64,000 nucleotides of DNA from Periplaneta americana. Taxonomy: Eukaryota; Arthropoda; Insecta; Blattodea; Blattidae. Below, piece after piece: positions 34,099 through 45,716 of this stretch (the stretch's first letter is position 1; every line of letters begins with the position of its first letter). Under the pieces are notes generated by a model. It did no database searches. It was not told where the DNA came from and saw only the letters and a list, made by a program, of their open reading frames with translations. The stretch covers positions 105,990,334 through 106,054,333 of the forward strand of contig NC_091127.1 of NCBI RefSeq assembly GCF_040183065.1. The letters are read 5' to 3'. The position numbers and the translations under genes are program-made.

Positions 34099-35333
34099 AA
34101 CTGGATCAGGAGTGTGAAAGTTGTAAACATGCAACTGGTGGACACTTTGAACAATACCTTTAAAAGACACTGTAGAGAATGGCGTACATAATTTAACAGT
34201 GTACCTCACATTAATATGTATCATTTTCATTTAGTTTCAAAGTTGTTCATTTCTTCCAAACATTGTATTGTAATTGAGTTGGAGTGACATCAACTGTGTG
34301 ATCCTCAATGTAAAATAATACTGTATTTAAACGATTAATTTTTCTTTATGCATAATTTTTCATTCTACTTTATTATCGATGAAATTGCCTTAAAATGTAA
34401 CGGAAACTAGTTACGTGTTTGTTCGTACTAAATTTAGGGCTGAAACGGTACAATAACGAACGTTTCATTATAGATAACGAATAACATAGTTCATGTAATT
34501 AACATGTTACGATTACATAAATTTTGATTTGACTGCATTCTCAACAGATGTTTTTGTTTACAAAACGGTATGTGTGTACATCCTCTAAAAACCCCTGCCA
34601 AGTAGATGATTGGAGCGGCATTCAGTACGCTGGGATGCAATGTTCTCGTGAAGTAAACACTGCTACTGTGTACGATGTTGTAACATTGCAACATTCGTTT
34701 TCTCGAAATATTACAAAAACTATTGGTCGTATGAAAAAATATTATTTGACAAAACGTTCCCAAATGACATGATCTGTTATGTGTGTGAAGGATTGTAAAA
34801 TGTTACCTTCCACCTTGTATAGGGCCTACCTATACTGGATTATATCGATATATTTCAAGTTAAACAAGACTTTCCTGAAGTGCTGTGCATGTCACCTGTT
34901 ACGTCCTGTAGAATGCACGGAGCAGAGTCTACACATGTGCAAAGCATCTCTCCTAACGTGGCAGACTCGGGTCACCGGAAGATTAACTGCACCTCGAATC
35001 GGCCATAAATTCCCGCAGTTCTAATTAGAGGAGTTACTTTTACAGCGTGCGTCCTTGTGGAGGGACACATCTGACCGTGTTTACATTTACATCGTGCAAC
35101 CACCAACTGCCATGAGCGCCTAATGCAACAGGTACATTTTAATCTTACTGTTTTTGTTGGTGATTCGATTCATGGAATTTGAGTCCATTCATATTGATTG
35201 ACTTTGGAGTTCGAATGTTGATTGTGCTGTTTGAAGTGTGAATTGTCGTAGTTTCAGTCGATTACTGGGCTTGTGGGGGAATGTTCTTGTTGTATGGGTG
35301 TCGACCTTGAACTTGAGGTATTATCACAGTCTA
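34099..35333. other. No gene seen
   Basis: Two 74-81 residue frames at 34548-35024 have no recognisable content. Confidence 0.45.
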
Positions 35334-35480
35334 CTATATACAATCACGAAGCTTAAGTTTTGAGGGTGCTAGAAACAATAGACTGTGACAGAACTATTTT
35401 GCCTTGCCTATAATGAGGCGATATTAGCGATCCTAGTGGTGAGCAACTATCTAATGTTTGCATATTTACTACGTATTCTG
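35334..35480. mobile_element. Truncated copy of the 29550 MITE
   Basis: CTATATACAATCACGAAGCT, GAGGGTGCTAGAAACAATAG and CATATTTACTACGTATT match the MITE at 29550-29712. The right terminal repeat is missing. Confidence 0.7.
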
Positions 35481-36420
35481 TGAATCTGAGAGTGTACTCA
35501 TGAAATTTGATAGTCGATTCTTGAAATTTAACAGTTGATGCCTGGAATATGAACATTGGATTTTCACCATCGCTTCTTGAAGAGTTAGAATTTATTTTAC
35601 TGCTTGAGTTTAGATTATTGGATTTCGAGATCCAATTCTTTGTAATTTTGAAGGTAAAGACTTGACTTTGATGTTTAACAATCTATTCCCTTAGTTTATT
35701 TGAAGGGTTCAGAGCCATAGTGGGCCAAGTGCCATTTATTAAAAACGGAGAAAGCAAGGGTTAAAGTTAAGTGAATATCATAATTTAATGAAGATTGACA
35801 TATAATTTAGTTTTAATGTGAATACTTTATATTACTTGCTATATGTTTCATTGAATTACGGTACTTATTTCATTTTAACTCTTTTTTTCTACGTTTTTAA
35901 TGTATGGCGCTTGGTCCACTATGGTCTAAACCCTTCAATTATCGATCTTAATGTATACTGTATGGTACACGAATCATTAGATTGGAACTCTGGGAGTTTG
36001 ATTTTCATGTGTTGAAGTCAATTATTGAAGTAGAATCCATTACTGAAGTTTGACTCTAGATTTGTGAAAATTTAGTATCAAATGTTGACATTTAGCAATA
36101 TAAGATTAGGAATGAGGTTTCAGTTCTAATTTTAAAGTTTGTAGGTACCGGTGGAGTTATTTCTTACAATTCAGTTTCAAATCATATTGTTAAGTTTTCG
36201 TAATCAATAATTATTGAAGATTCAATTTTTCGTGCTGTAAGATCTATTGTTATTTTCTGAGAGTTAATTATCTGATTTCCAAAATTAATTTGGGAGTTGA
36301 GACTTCATATTAGTATTTGAGAACCGATTCATGGGGTACGAGTTCTTCCTTCGATCTTGAGGTTATAGGCCGACTTGTACTTTATCAATTTTATTGTAGG
36401 CCACACTTGATAAATATCTA
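35481..36420. repeat. Degenerate short tandem motif region, interrupted by MITE-E
   Basis: Variants of GATT..TTGAA(A/G)TTTGA recur every 25-35 bases on both sides of the MITE at 35699-35938, for example CGATTCTTGAAATTTA, TTATTGAAGTAGAATCC and TTACTGAAGTTTGACTC. The period is loose, so it is an old, eroded array or a biased region. Confidence 0.4.
35699..35938. mobile_element. MITE-E, complete, TTAT duplication
   Basis: Ends TTGAAGGGTTCAGAGCCATA and, on the other strand, TTGAAGGGTTTAGACCATAG with pairing continuing for about 50 bp. TTAT flanks both ends (35695-35698, 35939-35942). 240 bp, no coding. One arm of it occurs in both Helitron copies at 21295 and 22211. Confidence 0.8.
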
Positions 36421-36787
36421 TTATTTACTTGTTCACTTCAATATGAGTTACTACTGCGTAATAAATATTGACTTCATATTTGTATAATATGTTCATTATA
36501 TTTGTATTTATTTCAACCCCTTTCACTCATTTATTTCCTTGTTTATTACTTATTTCTTTCTCTATGTTAATATTTATTCTCTCTTTCACCATTTTCACAT
36601 TGTTTTTAATATATACCATAGATTCTAATGCCTTATCTTGCGTTGCTTTATCTCTCCATTTTATTAACTATTCACTCTGTTCATTCTCTACTTACTTTAC
36701 CCTCTCTTTTGTTATTTCTACAGTTCTTTTGTTTATATCAATATTTTAACTTTTGGTGCATTATGTCTTTTGTTTCTAATTTATTTG

Positions 36788-37615
36788 TTTTTTTTTCTCT
36801 TTTTTCATTTCTTTTTCTTTCATTCCTTCTTTCTTTTTACTTTTCTTTCTTTCTTCCTTTTTTCTATCTTTCTACCTTTCTTCCTGCCTTTCTTTTCTTT
36901 CTTTCTTTCTTTGTTCTGTTTCCTTTTCTTTCTTTCTTTCTTCCTTTCTTCCTTCCTTTCTTTCTTTCTTCCTGTCTTTCTTCTTTCCTTTCTTTCTTTT
37001 TCTGTTTTCTTATCTTTCTTTCTTCCTTTCTTCCTGTCTTTCTTTCTTCCTTTCTTTCTTTCTGCCTTTCTTCCTTTCTTTCTTTTTTCCTTTTCGTTCT
37101 TTCTTTCTTCCTTCCTTTTCTTTCTTCCTTTCTTTCTTTCTTCCTTTCATTCTTTCTTCCTTCCTTTCTTTTTACTTTTCTTTCTTCCTGTCTTCCTTCC
37201 TTCCTTTCTTTCTTTTTTCTTTTCTTTCTTTCTTTCTTCCTTTGTTTCATCCTGTCTTTCTTTTTTGTGTTTTCTTCTCTTTCTTTCTTCCTGCCTTCAT
37301 TCCTTCTTTTCTTTCTTTTTTGTGTTTTCTTCTCTTTTTTTCTTCCTTCCTTTCTTCCTGGCTTTCTTTCTTCCATCCTTTCTTTCTTTCTTTCTTCCTA
37401 TCTTTCTTTCTTTCTTTCTTCCTATCTTTCTTCCATTCTTTCTTTTTTCTTTTCGTTCTTTCTTCCTTCCTTTGTTCCTTTCTTTCTTTTTTCTTTTCTA
37501 TCTATCTTTCTTCCTTTCTTTTTTCTTTTCTTTCTTTCTTTCTTCCTTCCCTTATTTCTTCCTTTCTTTTTCTTTTTTCCTTTATTTCTTTCTTTTTCTC
37601 TCACTCTACCTTTCA
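36788..37615 (+). repeat. 830-bp pyrimidine tract, (TTTC)n/(TTCC)n
   Basis: Almost uninterrupted C/T on the plus strand built from TTTC, CTTC and TTCC units with occasional TTTTTG or TGTTTT breaks. Three frames of more than 130 residues across it are phenylalanine/serine/leucine artefacts, not genes. Confidence 0.95.
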
Positions 37616-38944
37616 TCTCCTCTGCATTTTCCTGTCTACTGTGATTGTTTACTGAAGAACCTCGCAATTCTATCGCACTCTGAAAACTATATACAGTGTA
37701 ACATTCTTAATACCTACGCTAAAAGTTGAATCTCATCGCAGCGACGGATGTCAAAATCTGCATTATGTGTCTTTATATCTATTGGCTCCTTTGCTGAAAG
37801 TGGCTCGGTCCACAGGCTTCATTATTCCCATAAATTACTTGTGGAACATTCTGTGTCTCAGTTCCCAGAAGGGAAGTATAGATTTCGTGTTAGGTTTTTT
37901 ATATGGCTCTCATTTATATCTATTAATCCTTACCCAGATGGCGTCGCTATCCGATAAATTTGTGTCAACATAAGCTCAACAGATCGCTACTTGTAACGCA
38001 TATGTGGGGATCAAAGAGCAAGGTAAGCAAATGTATTAAAGTCGCGACGCTGTTATTCCCGGTGTGACTCCTCCTCTTTGCTTACGTCTTAGGAAGTGAA
38101 GGCTCTATAAAGCCTAGGTAGATAGTATCGTTCGCCATTTTTGTTCCTTCTTTGTCGAGCTGCGAGACGAGGAATCTATTTGCCACACAGTTAAACATTA
38201 TCATGTCGTAGCTCCTATGATAATGAATCAAACGCACTGTAATTGAGCAAATAATTGAGCGGCAAATAACGTCCTCGTGTGCTTTCTGCGAACGCCAATG
38301 AAAGAGCCAAAATGGCGAGCGATTATATTAAGTATTTATCGAGCCTTAGGAAGTGCGTATCGTCTTCATCAGCGAATCACAAGACGCACACGTTTAAATG
38401 TAGTCGACCTGCAACGTGATTGGCTGCCGGAAATTAGGGCGACGGGACTATAGATATTAAATTTCTGGCTGTACATATTGTAATCTCAGTCTTTACTGGA
38501 CTTTATTTTTATTTTGAAATAGCAACTTTATATAGGCTTATGTCTGCAGAACTCGTAAGGAAATTCTATAATGAAGTCATTCAGTCTTCATAAATATTCA
38601 GTATTCTATAATTGTGTTCCAATTTTGAAAGGGACAGAATATTTATTGTAAATCAACGAGATGAACTCCAGACTGATACACATTTGCTATGGTTAGTATA
38701 GTAGAGGAGGAAAGACCTGTCCTGTGATCGTATCATGTGCCGTGGCTATATCACGAATGGTTATGGAGGAGAGAGACAGGTTTTAGTCTGAGATGAACTT
38801 TCGTATCCGTAATTTCGTATAATATTAACCATCATGAAACAAACTCTCTTTCTGATAGCTCATTCTTTCCCATATCGCACAGCTCACATACCAAATCTCG
38901 CCTCCTGACTTATTTTTAGAATGTAGAATTTAGCCTATGACATC
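37616..38944. other. No gene seen; possible interspersed repeat at 38040-38460
   Basis: The 38040-38460 block (GC-richer, with GTGAAGGCTCTATAAAGCCT and GGCTGCCGGAAATTAGGGCG) has the composition of a repeat and seems familiar from cockroach DNA, but there is no second copy in the window, so this is only a suspicion. Confidence 0.3.
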
Positions 38945-39605
38945 CCTTGAGGGCTAAGGCCTCCTGCACGTAGGCAGGGTAGCTCTGATTCACTCTTTAG
39001 GTGAGCTAGCCTAGAGTGTGTTCGGCCTTGTTCTCTTGTTCTTCGTCTCTCGTGTTTCAGCACTTTCACTGGTTTACGATCACTATTCACTGATTCTGTC
39101 GTACACTTTGCATCATTTCACTATTCACATATTCATTCACGTTGCTGCTGGCACCTTAGAACATATTTCACTTTTCACCGATTGACGTTTCCTTCGACAG
39201 GTTTTTCCATGTTGATCTGCTTCTTGCACGCCTCGTCCACTGCTTCCCCGCTCTCTGTGTGAATGTATCCGCCCATCTGGTTCTCTGTCTCCCTGCACTC
39301 CGCTTCCCGATCCTGGGGTCCCACATGGTCGCTCTGTATGTTCACTGCGTGTCACGCATCTTAGCTACGTGGCCTCCCCGTTTCTATTTGAGTTCGTCTG
39401 CAACCTGTACTGCGTATTTCATGCCCGTGCTCTTCCTGAGGTCTTTTAGCGTCACTTGCATTATTTTTAGTTCCATTTTTCTCCGGCAGACTTTTACCAT
39501 CTATCTCAGCTTCTCGTTCAAAGACCATGTTTGACAGCCATAAAGTATCACGGGAAGTACACATTTCTCGAACACCTCCACTTTCAGGCTTGTCTTCAGA
39601 GATGT
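38945..39605 (-). mobile_element. LINE-C C-terminal fragment
   Basis: A third non-LTR family on the minus strand. After LKVEVFEKCVLPVILYG come CQTWSLNEKL (stop), KKRGGHVAKMRDTQ read across a stop, and GKRSAGRQRTRWADTF, KQWTRRARSRSTWKNL. This is the region after the RT palm, with the YGCQTWS box and the WADxxxxxxGxxWxxxAxxRxxW terminal pattern of insect RTE/R-type LINEs. Stops and frameshifts show it is dead. The three minus- and plus-strand frames of 60-90 residues here are pieces or shadows. Confidence 0.7.
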
Positions 39606-40310
39606 GACTTATTATACGTCAGTAAATAAGACCAAGACTGTAAGATTTCGTCTAGCCATTAAAACATAGGCCTAATTGAAATACTTACATGTATGCATTT
39701 TCTCTAATAATTTACTGAAGAAGACACAATTTTTAAGTGTTTCGGTACAATATCTCCAATTAAAGGGAAGAAAGAGAATGCGTATTGAACACTAACAGAA
39801 CCAAAGAAAATAATTCAGTGAATTCCTTAGTTACGCAGCCGGGGCTGAAGTTACACTGCGTGATCAAAAGAGAAATAAAGACAACGGACAAATTATTTCA
39901 ACATTTAAGTAGGATGAATGGCTATCATGTTCTAAGACGCAAGTTTTAGAAGCACTGCTTTTTTGGCTTGGATCGTTTTGTGCCGATTTCTGTTCTGAAG
40001 CGTCCCAAGCAGCTATATTTATATTGTGCACTTGTGCATGTGTTTGGTCACACAAACAATGTTTTGTAGAAGCAGTAATTAGAGGATAGTGATAAGTATT
40101 GCTTCAATATGAGTTTGATGAAGTGGCTAACTAGTAAATGTGCTCCGACAAAGGTGAAAACGTAGACAACAAGAGAAAGACTTAGATATGTCTCCATGTG
40201 ATGTTGGTGATTATGATGAGATGGTTTCAGACTCTAGTAACTTAAACAGGACAAGAAAGTCAAGTACTTCAGCGCTGTTTTCCGAATGTTGGTCGGAAGA
40301 ACAATAAAGG
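39606..40310. other. No gene seen
   Basis: Nothing recognised. Confidence 0.5.
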
Positions 40311-40312
40311 TA

Positions 40313-40549
40313 GGGTAAAGTTGCCTCATTCCGTGATACCCCTAATTCCGTGATAGGTTTTTTTCACTGAATGTCATGGGATTGGGTATCTTGCTGGGAA
40401 GTTCACCGATATCTCAAAAATAGGCGAAAGATGCACTCTTTTAAGAAAGATATCTGGCGCTATGGTCGAACGAAAAAGTTTTGACTCATATTCAATTTTT
40501 TTAAAGTATCACGGGATTAGAGGTATCACGGAATTAGGCAACGTTACCC
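40313..40549. mobile_element. Element D: 237-bp MITE with AATTCCGTGATA motifs
   Basis: Ends GGGTAAAGTTGCCTCATTCC and, on the other strand, GGGTAACGTTGCCTAATTCC, with pairing to about 48 bp. TA flanks both ends (40311-40312, 40550-40551), but the exact end is uncertain because AGGTA/AAGTA outside also nearly match. The motif (A)ATTCCGTGATA occurs twice in each arm (40328, 40344, and inverted near 40507 and 40523). No coding. Confidence 0.75.
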
Positions 40550-40845
40550 TACTTCACTTCAGAGAACGAATTGTTAGTGGTAGGAAATAAGTTACTAGGT
40601 TGTAAAATTTGTCCAAATATCACCCAAGTTGAATGGAAACATACAAAGGAATAGACATTAAATTTTCAAAAGGGTGGATTAATTGCAAGGTTAATAGCAA
40701 TGGTGAGAATAAAAGAAAGCAACAAAAGAGCCTGAGAAAAAAATTTACGAACACAAAATATCTATATCCCATACAAATTGTGAATCCATTACAATTGAGT
40801 CACACGAAAAGACGTTAGAAGCCACAGTAAATAACATGAATTAAA

Positions 40846-41049
40846 TTCAATGGTTGAGCAGGTTGGACTTTTTCCATTACTAATTGTCAAAATTGTAACA
40901 CAACGTTTCGAAGAGTGAATTTCTCTTCGTCTTCAGGTGAAACCTACTGTGGGGATCGTTACAAACAGCTAGCCTGACTGACTGATCAAAGTTGTGTTAT
41001 AATTTTGACAATTAGCAAAGGAAAAAGTACAAATTACTCAACCATTGAA
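40846..41049. mobile_element. Foldback MITE, TTCAATGGTTGAG ends
   Basis: Arms of about 60 bp: TTCAATGGTTGAGCAGG with ACTAATTGTCAAAATTGTAA on the left, complemented by TTATAATTTTGACAATTAGC and TACTCAACCATTGAA on the right. The centre contains TCGAAGAGTGAATTTCTCTT. No clear target duplication. Confidence 0.7.
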
Positions 41050-42619
41050 CAATTCACCGTTGTTCTCCTCCCTTCATTCAGATCAATGAACTAAATTCAA
41101 AATAATTTGACGCTACAGTGAGAATTTTCCGTAGGAATTTAAGATTGCCAAAATAAATAGGTCATTTTATGATTTCCCTTGCGATGTGGAACTTTAGGAA
41201 AGTAATGGCGTAGATATGGCTACAGTTTTGTACACAAATTTCAGTTGTGTAAATGTAACTGAATATATATAAAAAAAATTAGGATCAAAATTGTTAAGGC
41301 AATAGTCCAGAATAGCACAAAATAATTGAAGACCTGATTGCAAGAACCAGATAATAACCAAAAGTAAAGTTCTAAGAAAAATGGGAGAAACTTTTTACGT
41401 TAGTTTAAATATAGTGGTCACAATAATATGTACTTGGGAAATGCTTTTTACAAAATCGAGGAAAAGTTTGAAAAACAAGTACATAGAGCTAGTTTTTCAA
41501 TTTCCGATATTTTGTAATGCACTTCAAAAACTTGTATCGTATAAAATTTTTTTGCACGATCATATTTTTAAAATTGCAAATACAATATATTTTGCATTGA
41601 AAATTTAGAGCAATATTATTGCAAAGCCGTAGCAAAATTGCACAGTAATGGTAACTAAGTAACAATGAATGCACTATAATGGGTTTATTTAATCGTCATT
41701 CACTATCTCGCGATCGCGTTTATGGATACCCTATCCAATGAGATTAGAGACTGTCGGAACTTAACACTATTAAAAATATCTTAGTAAGCATTTTCTTACT
41801 GAGTAGAGTACAATAAAAAACAATGGATATTTCAACTTTATTGTAAGTGTTTCCAAATTGTTACGGTTTTATTTCTCTTCAAATTTGTACAGTCAGTTAG
41901 TTATTTATCTTCAGATGTTCATTTCTTTACCTTAATCACTAAATATATTAGGCTATTAATATACTAATACATATTTTTATACATATTGTGATTTTATTTT
42001 GTACTTGTATTTTTTCTCCCCTCTTTTTGAATTTGTATTTATATTTGTACTTTTATTTCTCTTTCTGCATTTTTTCTCTCTGTATTTGTTAATTATTTTT
42101 AATTTTTATTTATTTCGGTGTGATAGAAATGGTCAAATGGTCACCCTACACATTAACATTACTTCCTGATTAAGTTCCCTCGTGAGTGATGCCCTATTGG
42201 CGTCATGTAAGAGGCTCCAACCAGTCTTCGAACTATTAACTTAAAAAAAAAGTGGGTAAGAAGGAACTGGAGCAAACCTGGAACATTTCCCACAGAGAGT
42301 TCATTTAGTTCACTTCCTGTGACAGAGAATTCACGAGATACACTTTGCTTTTTTAAAAGTATAGAACAATAGAAATAAACGTATTAATATGCCTAATAAT
42401 GAAGAACCTGCTAACATTACGAAGTGTAAGTGTTGGTGCATCTACAATTATTGCGAGAGATGACCAGAGGGCGGATTTTAGCTTATTTGCATGTTTTATT
42501 TCTTAGTTGGAAATCATAATATGCAACCATTATATAAATACACTTCTAGTTATTTGCAACCAAAGGTCAAGATTTTATACTGTATAATGCATATTAAAAG
42601 GGTCAATGCATTGGGCCAT
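41050..42619. other. No gene seen
   Basis: AT-rich; includes the diverged partner (42165-42245) of the repeat at 505-610. Small frames at 41381-41674 have no recognisable content. Confidence 0.45.
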
Positions 42620-43171
42620 TTATACCGGAAACCACTCTTTCTGAAGTCGAAATTGCGATAGAAAATGTGAAAAAGTACAAGTCTCCAGACATCGATCAAA
42701 TTCCAGCAGAATTAATACAGAGGGTGGAAGAGCATTATCTAGCGAAATTTATAAACTTGTACTTGCTATTTGGGAAAAGGAAATTGTACCAGAGCAATGG
42801 AAGGACCCCATAATTGTACCTATTTTTAAGAAGGGGGACGAGACTGACTGTGGTAACTTTCGACGAATATCATTTTTGCTGACGTCGTACAAAAGTTTGT
42901 TCAATATTCGTTTGAGAAGATTAACTCCATATGTAGATGAAATTATTGGGGATCATCAGTGAGGTTTTAGGCGTAATAGGTCGACTATTGATGAGATTTT
43001 TTGTATTCGACAGATATTGAAGAAAAATGGGAGTATAAAGATACAGTACCGGTACATAAGTCATTCATAGATTTCAAAAAGGCATATGACTCGGTTAAGG
43101 GAGAAGTTTTATATAATATTCTTATTGAACTTGGCATTTCCAAGAAACTAGAAAATTAATTAAGATGTGTC
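42620..43171 (+). mobile_element. LINE-A, 5' part of reverse transcriptase (split copy)
   Basis: Frames give IPETTLSEVEIAIENVKKYK then SPDIDQIPAELIQ, WKDPIIVPIFKKGDETDCGN, FRRISFL, YVDEIIGDHQ (stop) GFRRNRST, and FIDFKKAYDSV, i.e. RT fingers and the first palm motif including the catalytic aspartate of FIDFKKAYD. One frameshift and two stops. The next expected LINE-A segment begins at 48042; the 4.87 kb between is inserted DNA. Confidence 0.85.
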
Positions 43172-43699
43172 TCACAGAGGAACATTCTCTAACTATGAAT
43201 TGCGATTTCAATAAAAGTTCTCACAGTTGCTAAGTTTGAGTCAGTAAATAATCTGGTAATAGCCACTCACCTAGCTTTTCCCTCATTAAAGAAATATAAC
43301 GCGTTTAATTACACGTCCTATACGCCGCTCTTACATGCAACCAGAACACGCAACGCAACATGCTATGAATTCGTACTATACGTACCGGTTTGCGACCACG
43401 CTCTTGACCTTTAAATCATGTCTGTAACCCTGTGTGTTTGAGAGGGGCTTGCAGTTGCGGTACTGTGAGCTGTATGTTAGTATCTTCTGTGGAAGTGGTG
43501 TTATGAAAAGAAGTGTTGTATAATATAGAAGTTTTGAAGAATAAAAAAGTGATAAGACGTGCAATTTAATTTGGAAGCGTCTATAAGAATTATTATTATG
43601 TTTATGCGCAGTCTTAATTCGGGTATTTGAGAAGATTTTCTTTTATTTTCACTATTTTAGTTTCTAGAATTAGATTTAATATTCCGTTAATGTCATATA

Positions 43700-44860
43700 C
43701 ATTCTAAAGAATCTAGTCGATTCAAAATACAGTGTACTACAGGCAGATGGTATTGATGATCAGTATTTCGTTTATGAACTATTTGACCTGATTCAGGATA
43801 AATATCAATATAGAGGTACAGTTGTGATGTATGACTCATTAAATGTAGATAGTGCATCTGATAGTGAAGAGAGTGATGAACTTGTGAATCGCAATGGTAC
43901 AGACACACCTCCATCAACAAGCGAGTATGAAATGTTATCTCCAGTTAAAGCATAGACAGCCACTTTAACCGATGATATATTCAATAAATATCGAAAAATT
44001 AATGATCACGTGGAAACACTGATCACAAAACTAACTAACAAGCATATTATATTAACTGCAAAAAAGTTCAGATGCACCACTGGTTTTGTATATAAGGCAG
44101 TAGGCCTAGATAATTTTAAAAAGCCTACTAAATATCATGTGTTGTGAACAATAAAAAAAGAACTGATGGATGCATTTAAAACTTCGCGCCAATGAGGTCT
44201 TCCGGTGCATGACTATAATCTAAAACAGTGGGCATTGATGTTCACAAAAGACAAAATTATTCTCTTGGTGCCTCACAAACATTTATTTATCGATTTAAGA
44301 AAATTCATCATATCACCACACGTAAAATTACTAAATTTATTTCTCGTAAAGAAACTGAAAATGAATCCGAACTCATTGACAAAGACAATGAATTCGTAAA
44401 AGATGTTAATAAAATCATTGATGAAAAGCATTACATTTCCGACAGTGTGTTTAACACCTGGTTTCGCGGCCAGATGTGCTAACCGTTACTCCACAGGTAC
44501 TCCACTGTACAGAAAGATACGTTACTACTTTTAGAGTCCTGGAGTGGACAAACAGATATAAATATATTTACAAATGAGGAAATAATTCCCTTGCTGGATG
44601 GAAAAACTATAAATGGAAATTATCCGACCCAAAACAACGCAGTTTATACAGTCATTAGATGTATATTCTTTTAGACAGTATAAGCTTGTGATTCGTAGAG
44701 TAGAATATTATTTCAGGTCCAAATTAATTACTCAGGAATCGGCAGAAAATTTACATGATAGAATCTTTATACTAAAAATGCATTCTGTTGTATATCATCA
44801 GTTCTGTTCACCCAAATTCCGAGACGTGCTGGTATATGCTTGGCAGAAATGAGGATAAGT
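43700..44860 (+). pseudogene. pogo-like transposase, deleted and interrupted
   Basis: N-terminal acidic segment (SDSEESDELVNR), then LTNKHIILTAKKF and, after a frameshift, a CENP-B-like HTH segment YRFKKIHHITTRKITKFISR, and KHYISDSVFN, after which family members normally read T/ADQSGF at the start of the DDE domain. Here a SINE fragment and a deletion of roughly 100 codons intervene. The frame resumes with LLLLESWSG (the D of DSWxG changed to E) and, after a frameshift, TTQFIQSLDVYSFRQYKLVI (normally QPLDV) and KMHSVVYHQFCSPKF to a TGA after AWQK. Stops and frameshifts throughout. A helix-turn-helix plus DDE domain arrangement of this sort binds TIRs and cuts at TA. Confidence 0.8.
44455..44502 (-). 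mobile_element. SINE fragment inside the pogo transposase
   Basis: CACCTGGTTTCGCGGCCAGA and GCTAACCGTTACTCCACAG match the head of the SINE at 31538-31793. It lies exactly where the DDE domain should begin. Confidence 0.75.
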
Positions 44861-45124
44861 GACAGAAAAGGACATAAACGATTTCAGTAATATTCTCCAA
44901 ACAATTCCGCGTACTGGAAATAGTATTTGTGAAAAATTGGATGTGAGGAACCAGCTGTTGTGACATGTTTGTGCTGCAAAAGGACCCTCTGCCCTGACCT
45001 TCATAACAGAGCCATATTATCACAGAGGATAATGATTCAGATATGTGTAGATAATAAAGTTATACTATTGTATACGGGATTGATGTGTGTATATATATAA
45101 CAAACAACGCATCTTAAAATCATC

Positions 45125-45318
45125 GGGTGCTATGCATAGACATTTCGCTAGCCCGCGCTACGAGCGCGCTAAACTAGCCCCGGCTATCGACTGTTTACTT
45201 GTACAGGATTCACATCATATCATAGCATATCGCTAACACTGGTTTATGAATACGAAAAACGTTAGTTCGCTAATCATTCACCGGAAGCTCGCGTTAAGAA
45301 TGTCTATGAATATGGCCC
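45125..45318. mobile_element. MITE with CATAGACATT ends, nested in pogo-like element
   Basis: Ends GGGTGCTATGCATAGACATT and, on the other strand, GGGCCATATTCATAGACATT. The interior is rich in GCTAGC/CGCTAA motifs. 194 bp. No target duplication fixed. Confidence 0.6.
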
Positions 45319-45327
45319 GTAGTGATT

Positions 45328-45491
45328 ATTCCGATACTGTTTCTAGCAAGTAGCCTAATAGGTTTTCGAGTGGCGATGTTTTTCTGGGCAGCTGAGCAGT
45401 CAGTACAGCACTGTACTGACTGCTCAGTTGTCCATAAAAACATAATCACCCGAAAACCTATTAGGCTACTTGCTAGAAACAGTATCGGAAT
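45328..45491. repeat. 164-bp palindrome with 2-base centre
   Basis: Exactly symmetric about 45409.5: CAGTCAGTACAG/CTGTACTGACTG at the centre, CTAGCAAGTAGCCTAATAGG and its complement further out, and ATTCCGATACTG at the edges. I count about seven mismatches in 81 paired positions. The frame 45322-45543 that covers it is an artefact. Confidence 0.92.
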
Positions 45492-45716
45492 CAGTGGGAG
45501 TGTTAGTTGCGTGCAAGAGCGGTGTATAAGACGTGGTAATTAAGCACGTTATATTTCTTTAATGAGGGGAAAAGCTAGATGGGTGACTATTACCAGATTA
45601 TTTACTGGCTCAAACTTATTTATTTATTTTTTTATTTAACCTGATAGAGATAAGGCCATCAGGCCTTCTCTTCCCCTCTACCAGGGGATTACAACTACAA
45701 TATTAAGAATACAATT

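Larger units (their letters stand above)
43233..45616 (+). mobile_element. pogo/Tigger-like element, TA duplication, ~110-bp TIRs
   Basis: Left TIR 43233-43341 and right TIR 45506-45616: AGTTTGAGTCAGTAAATAAT against AGTTTGAGCCAGTAAATAAT, then matching CTGGTAATAG and AAAGAAATATAAC, about 90% identical. TA flanks both ends (43231-43232, 45617-45618), as required for Tc1/mariner/pogo. It contains a broken CENP-B-type/DDE transposase, a SINE fragment, a small MITE and a palindrome. It was inserted into the MITE at 43175-48038. Confidence 0.88.

Noticed and set aside
36468..36749. Hydrophobic 93-residue frame resembling a membrane protein
   Set aside because: T-rich composition alone gives Phe/Leu/Ile runs; it leads into the pyrimidine tract.
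36628..37729. Open frames of 338 and 319 residues
   Set aside because: They are translations of the pyrimidine tract (Phe, Leu, Ser only), open in several frames at once.
45322..45543. 73-residue frame with cysteines
   Set aside because: Lies on the 164-bp palindrome and the pogo TIR; both halves are the same DNA inverted.
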